This document shows positions 58,296 to 64,000 of a stretch of 64,000 bases of DNA, piece after piece. How positions within the stretch are numbered: the stretch's first letter is position 1; each line of letters opens with the position of its first letter. The notes below the pieces were generated by a model that did no database searches, was not told where the DNA came from, and was given only the letters and a program-made list of their open reading frames with translations. The stretch is from JAKFWF01 sp031374115 (GTDB taxonomy: Bacteria > Pseudomonadota > Alphaproteobacteria > Rhizobiales > Hyphomicrobiaceae): assembly GCA_031374115.1 (NCBI GenBank), contig JANMNO010000005.1:62001-126000 (forward strand), in the 5' to 3' direction. The position numbers and the translations under genes are program-made.

Positions 58296-59089
58296 ACCGC
58301 CCCACGGTTTGGCCGGGTACGGCGCGCACGCCAACCGTTCAATACAAGCAAGCACGCACTGAAACTCAGTCCGACCGCCGAGGCGAGGATGTAGGTTTTC
58401 ACCAGGCCGAGTTGCACGACGAAGGTCGAGACGACCCAAAAGAACGCAACAAATCCGATCAACGACAACATGACACCGCGCAGCATCGCTGTGGCAGCAT
58501 CCCACCCCCAGCGCTCGTGCGTGAAGGTGACGACGACCGTCAGGATCACGGGATAGCTCGAGGCAATTCCCGATCGGGTCGGGCCAAGATAATCAGCCGA
58601 GATCGTGATGAACCCGACCAGAACCGCGGTCGCCAGCATGCGGGCTGGAATGTCCCACCACGGCATGGAAAATGAACCCCTCAATGGCGGTGGTTTCGCG
58701 ATCGACAGGTAGGCCGCAAATAGGGAGCAAATGGCGAGCAATGCAACGTCGCGTGCCGCACCAGGCACGCTGCTCATCAACCAACCGGATCCGGCAAATG
58801 TCAGTGCCGCTAGCACCAAGCTCATGGCCCAACCGCGCCAACGCGAGATTGCTGCGTACATGACCGAGTAGGCGGCGATCGACGGTATCGCGAGCAAAGC
58901 CCCGCGGGCGGTCTCGGCGAGATATGCATCACCTCGTTCAAGAGCTAGAAAGAACAACACCGGGCCCGTCATCCATGGCAGTCCCATAATCAGTCCGCCG
59001 AACGTCGGCCCGAAGCGGCGCGCAGCAAGGCTCATGCCCGCGACCAGCAGCGGCGTGACGGTCAGCTTGATGAGGAGAAAATTGCCCAA
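58292..59089 (-). CDS. Polytopic inner-membrane protein, unknown function
   Basis: The 265-residue protein has about eight to nine membrane helices and almost no soluble part. Notable is ARRFGPTFGGLIMGLPWMTGPVLFFLALERG near the start and RSGIASSYPVILTVVVTFTHERWG later, both reminiscent of small transporter families. I cannot name the family. Convergent with the b561 gene; upstream lies the terminator of csbD. Confidence 0.75.
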   Translation of the reverse strand: MGNFLLIKLTVTPLLVAGMSLAARRFGPTFGGLIMGLPWMTGPVLFFLALERGDAYLAETARGALLAIPSIAAYSVMYAAISRWRGWAMSLVLAALTFAGSGWLMSSVPGAARDVALLAICSLFAAYLSIAKPPPLRGSFSMPWWDIPARMLATAVLVGFITISADYLGPTRSGIASSYPVILTVVVTFTHERWGWDAATAMLRGVMLSLIGFVAFFWVVSTFVVQLGLVKTYILASAVGLSFSACLLVLNGWRARRTRPNRGAV

Positions 59090-59204
59090 ACGACCGATAT
59101 GCCCGAGACCGATTTGTCAGCCTCAAGCTAAACGCATCAAGAACCTTCAACCAGAGGCGGGATCGACGATCCGTTATGCGTGCGAGGGGCGAAGACCGGA
59201 CGCG

Positions 59205-59239
59205 AAAAAAGGCGCGCTCGGGATTGATCCAAGCGCGCC
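59205..59239 (-). terminator. Intrinsic terminator of the CsbD gene
   Basis: On the minus strand GGCGCGCT and AGCGCGCC form an 8-bp perfect stem followed by six T (59210-59205). It lies 17 bases past the CsbD stop codon. Confidence 0.85.
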
Positions 59240-59256
59240 TGACTTGCTAGCAGATA

Positions 59257-59625
59257 TTAGCGGCCTAACGCCTTCTTTACGTCGCCCACCGCCTTTTGCG
59301 CATCACCCTTGGCTTCCTGCGCATGCCCGTCGGCTTCCATCTCGCGGTCGCCGAACACTTTACCAACGCCTTGCTTTATCTTCCCCGCCGCTTCGTTTCC
59401 GTAGCCTTTTACTTTGTCGGCGGTGCTCGAACTGGTCACGCTATCGCGCGCGTCGCTTGCCTTATCCTTCACCTCGCCGACGACTTTCTGCGCATCGCCC
59501 TTGACCTCCTGAGCCACGCCTTCGCCTTGCAATTTCTCAGAACCCACAACTTTGCCGACGCCCTGCTTGATATTGCCAATGGCCTCGTTTGCATAACCTT
59601 TGATCTTGTCGCCAGTCCCTGACAT
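59257..59625 (-). CDS. Tandem CsbD-family protein
   Basis: The 122-residue hydrophilic protein is two CsbD domains in a row: GDKIKGYANEAIGNIKQGVGKVVGSEKLQGEGVAQEVKGDAQKV and, from about residue 69, ADKVKGYGNEAAGKIKQGVGKVFGDREMEADGHAQEAKGDAQKA. CsbD proteins are stress-induced (general stress response in Bacillus and rhizobia) with unknown activity. Most have a single domain of about 65 residues, so this is an internal duplication. It ends with a good terminator. Confidence 0.93.
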   Translation of the reverse strand: MSGTGDKIKGYANEAIGNIKQGVGKVVGSEKLQGEGVAQEVKGDAQKVVGEVKDKASDARDSVTSSSTADKVKGYGNEAAGKIKQGVGKVFGDREMEADGHAQEAKGDAQKAVGDVKKALGR

Positions 59626-59709
59626 TTGACAACTCCGTTTTGCTGCCGCTCACACCTGTGCGAGACGGTCTACGGGATTTGAACGCTGAAGGTGATCGAT
59701 CGTTCCATT

Positions 59710-59780
59710 AGCCCGCGTTTTTGGGCCGACTGCCGAGGCCGCATGAGCCCGCGTTTTGGGTCGACTGCCGAGGCCGCATG
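59710..59780. repeat. Tandem direct repeat, 36 and 35 bp
   Basis: Two adjacent copies start with AGCCCGCGTTTT and end with CGACTGCCGAGGCCGCATG (59710-59745 and 59746-59780). They differ by one T in the T run and one C/T change. They lie between csbD and the aminotransferase gene. High identity suggests a recent duplication; each copy contains a short GCCC-T-run-GGGC dyad. Confidence 0.75.
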
Positions 59781-59825
59781 CTAGACTTTTCGTTGCCTCG
59801 TCAGCGCAGGATTACGGCTCCCGGC

Positions 59826-61028
59826 TCATCGCAAATTGCCGCAAAACCTCTGGATACGCTTGCAGGCTTCTTCGAGCACGTCAGTGGCGACCGCGTATGA
59901 GATGCGGAACGCCGGGCTTTGTGCGAACGCCGCACCGTGCACGGCCGCAACGCCTTCTTCATCGAGTAGCGCGGTAACGAAATCCTCGTCGTTCTTGATC
60001 AGCACTCCCTTGGCACTCGTCTTGCCGATGCAGCCGGCGGCCGACGGATAGACATAAAAGGCACCCTCTGGCTTCGGGCACTTTAACCCCTTCGCCTGAT
60101 TGAGCATCGAGACCACCAGATCGCGGCGCTCAACGAAAACCTTGTTGTTACGGGGGATGAAATCCTGCGGGCCGTTCAACGCTTCGACCGCCGCCCACTG
60201 TGTGATCGACGATGGGTTGGAAGTCGACTGACCCTGCAGTTTGCACATCGCCTTGATGAGTGGTTCAGGTCCCGCTGCGTAGCCCAACCGCCAGCCGGTC
60301 ATGCAATAGGCTTTCGACAGTCCATTCATCGTCAGTGTGCGGTCATAGAGCTTGGGCTCGACCTGGGCTGGCGTATAGAATTTGTGACCATCGTACAGCA
60401 GGTGCTCGTACATATCGTCGGTCAAAATCCAGACGTGCGGGTTCGCCGCCAGGACGTCTGTCAGCGCTTTCAGCTCGGCCTTGGAGTAGGCAGCCCCGGT
60501 CGGATTCGACGGCGCATTGAACAGGAACCACTTGGTCTTGGGCGTAATGGCTTTGGCCAGAACGTCAGGCTGAAGCTTGTAGCCATCCTCGAGCCGCGTC
60601 TCGGCGAATACAGGCTTGCCGCCCCCGTACTGCACGATCTCGGCGTAGGATACCCAGCACGGCGCCGGGATCACAACCTCGTCGCCGGGGTTGATCGTGC
60701 ACATCAACGCATTGAACAACACCTGCTTGCCGCCGGTCCCGACGGTTACCTGAGAGGGGCGATATTCCAGACCGTTCTCGCGTGCGAACTTCTTGACGAT
60801 TGCAGCCTTGAGCTCGGGGATGCCATCGACGTCGGTGTAGCGTGTCTTGCCCTCGCGCATGGCCCTGATGGCCGCTTCCACGATATTCGGCGGCGTATCG
60901 AAATCCGGCTCGCCCTGGCTCAAGGTGATGACGTCGCGGCCGGTCGCTTTCAGCTCACGCGCTTTCGTCGACACGGCAATGGTCGCGGACGGTTGGATGC
61001 GGCTGAGACTGTCGGCAAGAAAGCCCAT
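59826..61028 (-). CDS. Aspartate aminotransferase (class I, PLP-dependent)
   Basis: The 400-residue enzyme resembles rhizobial aspartate (and prephenate) aminotransferases of subgroup I-gamma. It has LADSLSRIQPSATIAVSTKARELKA, ITLSQGEPDFDTP, YTDVDGIPELKAAI, LFNAPSNPTGAAYS and the PLP-binding Lys in MNGLSKAYCMTGWRLGYAAGP. It moves the amino group between aspartate and 2-oxoglutarate. ATG 61028 gives the usual start; the frame runs open to 61085. Single gene. Confidence 0.94.
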   Translation of the reverse strand: MGFLADSLSRIQPSATIAVSTKARELKATGRDVITLSQGEPDFDTPPNIVEAAIRAMREGKTRYTDVDGIPELKAAIVKKFARENGLEYRPSQVTVGTGGKQVLFNALMCTINPGDEVVIPAPCWVSYAEIVQYGGGKPVFAETRLEDGYKLQPDVLAKAITPKTKWFLFNAPSNPTGAAYSKAELKALTDVLAANPHVWILTDDMYEHLLYDGHKFYTPAQVEPKLYDRTLTMNGLSKAYCMTGWRLGYAAGPEPLIKAMCKLQGQSTSNPSSITQWAAVEALNGPQDFIPRNNKVFVERRDLVVSMLNQAKGLKCPKPEGAFYVYPSAAGCIGKTSAKGVLIKNDEDFVTALLDEEGVAAVHGAAFAQSPAFRISYAVATDVLEEACKRIQRFCGNLR

Positions 61029-61375
61029 GGCGGCTAAACCTTTCGTGTGGTCGAGTTGAACGAGGTGTGGCGGTTGTGCGCTCAATCGCGGCGGACCCTA
61101 CGCCTCGACGCCGCGACTTTCAAGCAAACGCGCTGATTGAGGGCATCTCTTGCCGGCAGCATCGGCGGCAGTACTCGACATGAACTGCCGATGAACAATC
61201 GCCCTCACGGTACCGTGAGGGCACAGCTAGCGCGCCTCTTTGTTTCGTCACAAGAATCTACAAACGACGCCACATTCCTGGCTCAAACTAAACACGTTGT
61301 AAGTTGAGCTTTGGCATCAACGAAATGAAACCGAGGACGCATTGGCGCGTATCTGAGACAGACGGGGATGTTACC
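61029..61375. other. Intergenic region with two dyads
   Basis: This 347-base region between the aminotransferase and a small membrane protein gene holds a 22-bp perfect palindrome (61202-61223; half-site GCCCTCACGGT) and an inverted repeat CGGCAGT/ACTGCCG (61166-61172 and 61184-61190). The palindrome has no U tract, so it looks more like a protein-binding dyad than a terminator. No gene is evident. Confidence 0.5.
61202..61223. promoter_or_regulatory. 22-bp perfect palindrome
   Basis: GCCCTCACGGT is followed directly by its exact reverse complement, with no spacer. No T run follows on either strand. It lies about 175 bases upstream of the gene at 61376 and of the aminotransferase start. A dimeric regulator site is plausible; nothing here identifies the regulator. 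Confidence 0.4.
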
Positions 61376-61735
61376 ATGACAAAAAAAGCGAACGCCTTCC
61401 GGCAAAGCCGAACGATACGCAGCGTACGCGATTTTTTGACCGGCCTTGGGCTTTTTGCACTGATACTAACGGGCAGTTCGTACTTGCCGCACCGCGCGAC
61501 GACTGAACCGGTCCCGATTTTCACAGCGCGTGCCCATGCTTCGTCGCCGCACGAAAACAGGCAAACGAACGCAGTGCTCGCTGGCAGATCCGAGGCCTAT
61601 CCGCCTACCGTTGCTGCTCGCGCAAAGGACGAGCTCGGCGCGAAGATCATGCTCGCACTCGTTTTCGCCTCGCTTGTCGCCTTCAATCTAGCCTTCCTCA
61701 GACACCTGCGCCGCGTGTACGCCTCCCCGCGGTAA
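61376..61735 (+). CDS. Small protein with two membrane segments
   Basis: The 119-residue product (ATG 61376, GGGG upstream) has a hydrophobic segment near the N-terminus (DFLTGLGLFALILTGSSYL) and another near the end (KIMLALVFASLVAFNLAFL), with a hydrophilic loop between and a basic C-terminus. No known family is evident. In-frame start codons at 61304 and 61325 are possible. The next feature downstream is a large hairpin. Confidence 0.6.
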   Translation: MTKKANAFRQSRTIRSVRDFLTGLGLFALILTGSSYLPHRATTEPVPIFTARAHASSPHENRQTNAVLAGRSEAYPPTVAARAKDELGAKIMLALVFASLVAFNLAFLRHLRRVYASPR

Positions 61736-61741
61736 TGGTGA

Positions 61742-61812
61742 GTGGGGGAGCGGTCTTGACGAAAAATTGTCTGGAGCAATCCAGATTGACTATCGCAAGG
61801 CTTCTCCCCCAC
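61742..61812 (+). ncRNA. Candidate structured RNA: 71-nt near-perfect hairpin
   Basis: GTGGGGGAG (61742-61750) pairs with CTCCCCCAC (61804-61812). The stem continues through GGTCTTG/CAAGGCT (two G-U pairs) and, after one bulged A, CGA/TCG. A symmetrical 7x7 internal loop follows, then a 6-bp helix TCTGGA/TCCAGA closed by a GCAA tetraloop (61776-61779). There is no U tract after it, so it is not a standard terminator. It may be a leader element of the gene at 61888, a processing site, a small RNA or a palindromic mobile repeat. I do not recognise it as a known riboswitch. Confidence 0.45.
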
Positions 61813-61887
61813 ACCTATGTTAACTCGGACTAATGTAATTTTTCTTCGCTGGAACCGCCCGGCATACCATTCAGGAGCTAAAGCGCC

Positions 61888-62379
61888 ATGAAAAGCATCC
61901 GAATCGCGTGTGCAGCGATTGCGCTTACGGGTGTCGCGCTCGGCGCAGTTGCAGCAGCACTTTCCTCTCCCGATCGATTGCTGGGCCAGTCGTACGATCG
62001 TGCGTTGGCATCTGCGCCTGGTGCAAATCCAGGTCCTTTGGTTCGTGCCGCCAATGCGCCCGGCAGCGAGCATTTTTGGCTGACGAACCATGCGCGAGAA
62101 ACCGCTCATGCCATCACTCCCGCTGCAAGCCTCAACGATAGCGCCGCTCTCGCCGATATCAAGAAAGCGATCGCAACGACGGGATCGTTCGACGCTGGCC
62201 GTATCGACGTGATCGACGTGCAGGAGGTGCCGCGCGCCACGTTGAACGGACAAGCGCCAGCCAGCCGTGTGCTGCTTGTGACAGTCAATGTCGCGTCGCA
62301 CAACGGGGCCGAGCAGGGGTTACGGTTCGTGCTCGATGTCGGAATCGTGCCAGCTGCGAAAGCTGCCAACGCGTTGTGA
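61888..62379 (+). CDS. Secreted protein of unknown function
   Basis: The 163-residue protein has a signal peptide (KSIRIACAAIALTGVALGAVAAAL). Its mature domain ends in alternating hydrophobic strands (SRVLLVTVNVASHNGAEQGLRFVLDVGIVP), suggesting a small beta-containing periplasmic fold. CAGGAG precedes ATG 61888. The 153-base gap upstream carries the 71-nt hairpin. No known family recognised; it converges on the FemAB-like gene. Confidence 0.7.
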   Translation: MKSIRIACAAIALTGVALGAVAAALSSPDRLLGQSYDRALASAPGANPGPLVRAANAPGSEHFWLTNHARETAHAITPAASLNDSAALADIKKAIATTGSFDAGRIDVIDVQEVPRATLNGQAPASRVLLVTVNVASHNGAEQGLRFVLDVGIVPAAKAANAL

Positions 62380-62400
62380 GTCGTCCCTGCCAAGGCGCGA

Positions 62401-63582
62401 TCAATCCTGCTCTTCGACGACCTTTCGAAAAGGTCCGTACTCGGCAAGCATTTCACGGTGTTCGGCAACGGCAGTGCGCTCTTCGTCGAGATAGCGTGAG
62501 ACAGCACGTCTGAGGCCTGGGTCAGCAATCCAGTGTGCGCTGTAGGTGGCCGACGGCATATAACCGCGCGCAAGCTTGTGTTCGCCCTGCGCACCGGCCT
62601 CGACCCGCTTCAAGCCGTGCACAATGGCGTAGTCGATCGCCTGATAGTAACACACCTCGAAATGCAGGCATGGGTGGTGCTCGGTCATTCCCCAATAGCG
62701 GCCGTACAAGCAATCGCCGCCGATCATGTTGAGCGCTCCGGCAATCGGACGTCCGCTGCGCATTGCAAATACGAGCAGGCAGCGATCGGCCATCGATTGC
62801 CCGAGCAGGGAAAAGAACTTGCGGTTGAGATACGGCCGGCCCCATTTTCGAGCGCCGGTATCCATGTAGAACTCGAAGAACGCATCCCAGTGCGCTTCCG
62901 TGATGGCCGCCCCTTGTACACGCTCGATCGTTATGCCCGCGCTCAACGCCTGGGTACGTTCCTTGCGGACGGTCTTGCGCTTTCGCGAAGACAGCTTGCC
63001 TAGGAAGTCATCGAAGTTCGCGTAGCCGTCATTAAGCCAATGGAACTGCTGGTCCGTGCGCAGCAGGTATCCGAGCCCGGTGACGCGGTTCCACTCGTCC
63101 TGCTGCATGAAAGTCATGTGCACGGACGACAGGTCCAGCCGACGCGCGAGTTCGATCGCGCCGGCAGCCAGGAGACTAACATTGTGGCCGGCCTGAGAAC
63201 CGGGTCGCGCAAGAAGCCGGGGGCCGGGCACCGGTGAGAACGGCACGGCGACTTGCAGTTTCGGGTAATATTGCCCGCCGGCTCTCGTGTAGGCCTCCGC
63301 CCAGCCGTGATCGAAGACGTATTCGCCTTGGCTGTGGGTCTTGACATAAGCCGGCGTGCAGGCAGCGATACCACCATCTCGATCTTCGACGGCGAGATGT
63401 TGCGGTACCCATCCCGAACGTCCACCGACACATTTGGCGTCTTCGAGCGCCTTCAAGAAAGCGTGCGCCACGAACGGATTGTAGTGCGCGGGATCAGGAT
63501 TGGCGCATGCGTCCCAATCGAGTGCCGCGATCTTGGCGATGGCTGGTTCGACCCTGACGACACCGGCAGTCTTGGCACTCAT
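62401..63582 (-). CDS. FemAB-like GNAT protein (PF04339-type)
   Basis: The product (393 residues from ATG 63582, GAGG eight bases upstream) belongs to the 'peptidogalycan biosynthesis'/FemAB-like GNAT family. It has NPFVAHAFLKALEDAKCVGGRSGWVPQHL, SRKRKTVRKERTQAL, GRYWGMTEHHPCLHFEVCYYQAIDYAI and VEAGAQGEHKLARGYMPSATYSAHWI. The family probably transfers acyl or aminoacyl groups, but no reaction is proven. Single gene, divergent from the M48-like gene. Confidence 0.87.
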   Translation of the reverse strand: MSAKTAGVVRVEPAIAKIAALDWDACANPDPAHYNPFVAHAFLKALEDAKCVGGRSGWVPQHLAVEDRDGGIAACTPAYVKTHSQGEYVFDHGWAEAYTRAGGQYYPKLQVAVPFSPVPGPRLLARPGSQAGHNVSLLAAGAIELARRLDLSSVHMTFMQQDEWNRVTGLGYLLRTDQQFHWLNDGYANFDDFLGKLSSRKRKTVRKERTQALSAGITIERVQGAAITEAHWDAFFEFYMDTGARKWGRPYLNRKFFSLLGQSMADRCLLVFAMRSGRPIAGALNMIGGDCLYGRYWGMTEHHPCLHFEVCYYQAIDYAIVHGLKRVEAGAQGEHKLARGYMPSATYSAHWIADPGLRRAVSRYLDEERTAVAEHREMLAEYGPFRKVVEEQD

Positions 63583-63698
63583 CGATATCCTCACATAAAC
63601 CAGCCCGGCGTCAGCTTATCAGGTCTTCGCGCCCTTCACGCGACGCATCGCACTCGCTATATGTGCGACACTGTGTCGAGATGTTAGGAGACGATCCG

Positions 63699-64000
63699 AT
63701 GCGATTGCGCAATCTGGCTTCGATGACGTGCGTTGCGGTCGCGCTTTTGCTGGGAGCACCGGCGGCATCGCGCGAGCCGGAGGAGGGCGTCAAGCTCAAG
63801 AATCCGGGCATCGTCGGTCGCACGATCCGCTTGCTCGCGTCGCCTGAGACGTTGGAGCGCGCCGGCGAACAACAATACACGCAGCTGACGCGCCAAGCCT
63901 TCCAGAAGCGCGCACTGCTTCCCAACGAGCACCCTCAGGTCGTCCGTTTGCGCAAGATATTCCAGGATCTGCTGCCGCACTCGTACAAGTTCAACGAGCG
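63699..64000 (+). CDS. Probable M48-type periplasmic metalloprotease, 5' part
   Basis: The frame is cut by the window end after about 100 residues. It has a signal peptide (RLRNLASMTCVAVALLLGAPAAS) and then GEQQYTQLTRQAFQKRALLPNEHPQVVRLRKIFQDLLPHSY. That matches the pre-catalytic helix pattern of exported M48 (Oma1/LoiP-like) proteases, in which an H-E-x-x-H motif would follow beyond the window. TTAGGAG precedes ATG 63699. The family call depends on the unseen part. Confidence 0.55.
   Translation, partial: MRLRNLASMTCVAVALLLGAPAASREPEEGVKLKNPGIVGRTIRLLASPETLERAGEQQYTQLTRQAFQKRALLPNEHPQVVRLRKIFQDLLPHSYKFNE

Overview
The window reads as chromosomal DNA of an alphaproteobacterium, most likely Hyphomicrobiales (a Bradyrhizobium/Rhodopseudomonas/Xanthobacteraceae-like lineage). 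The evidence is GC-rich codon use, Rhizobiales-style protein variants (Tgt, TrmJ, SYLF, CsbD, aa3-type COX subunit IV), the split three-subunit transhydrogenase pntAA-pntAB-pntB, and abundant ABC and CoxL-type genes. Genus cannot be fixed from sequence alone. No rRNA, convincing tRNA, CRISPR array, prophage or complete insertion sequence was seen.

Layout. 1-5.4 kb: a probable ssb start leaving the window on the minus strand, a secreted TPR protein, photolyase, a HicAB toxin-antitoxin pair behind an 18-bp palindrome, and tgt. 5.4-16 kb: panC with a double-ATPase ABC gene; a four-gene peptide-type (Dpp/Opp) ABC operon without a binding protein; and, on the other strand, a CoA-transferase followed by an NMT1/taurine-type ABC importer. 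16-20 kb: a small secreted protein, a truncated groEL 3' remnant, a caspase-fold/SH3 protein and a secreted MetX-like hydrolase. 20-27.6 kb: the first half of the dcw cell-wall cluster (mraZ-rsmH-ftsL-ftsI-murE/murF fusion-mraY), ending abruptly at mraY.

27.8-39 kb is a molybdenum hydroxylase region: a Tat-exported IorB-like protein, then a minus-strand cluster coxG-coxS-coxL-coxM, a toxin-antitoxin pair, MoxR, CoxE-like VWA protein, a molybdopterin-binding protein and an SDR. CoxL carries the AYRGAGR (form II) loop, so the substrate is probably not CO. 39-48 kb: hrpB, a SYLF protein, xthA (apparently starting at CTG), a two-gene unit of a twin CX3CX3C secreted peptide and an internally duplicated protein of unknown function, a TPP-dependent E1 alpha/beta pair with an ATP-grasp-like gene and a YjdM/PhnA-like gene.

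47.8-51.5 kb: the pnt operon, interrupted between pntAB and pntB by a four-helix-bundle (23S-IVP family) cassette, plus a 47-aa cytochrome oxidase subunit IV gene. 51.7-55.9 kb: propionyl/acetyl-CoA carboxylase alpha chain, coupled to an unusual DUF433-TrmJ fusion, and a secreted protein. 56-64 kb: rpsD, a cytochrome c'/b561 pair, a membrane protein, tandem CsbD, an aspartate aminotransferase, small secreted or membrane proteins around a striking 71-nt hairpin, a FemAB-like protein, and the start of a probable M48 protease cut by the window edge.

Most of the window is housekeeping. The points most worth checking are the duplicated ASHGG protein with its Cys-rich partner, the DUF433-TrmJ and MurE-MurF fusions, the hairpin near 61.75 kb, the palindrome in front of hicA, the CTG start of xthA, and the cassettes inserted in the pnt and cox operons.
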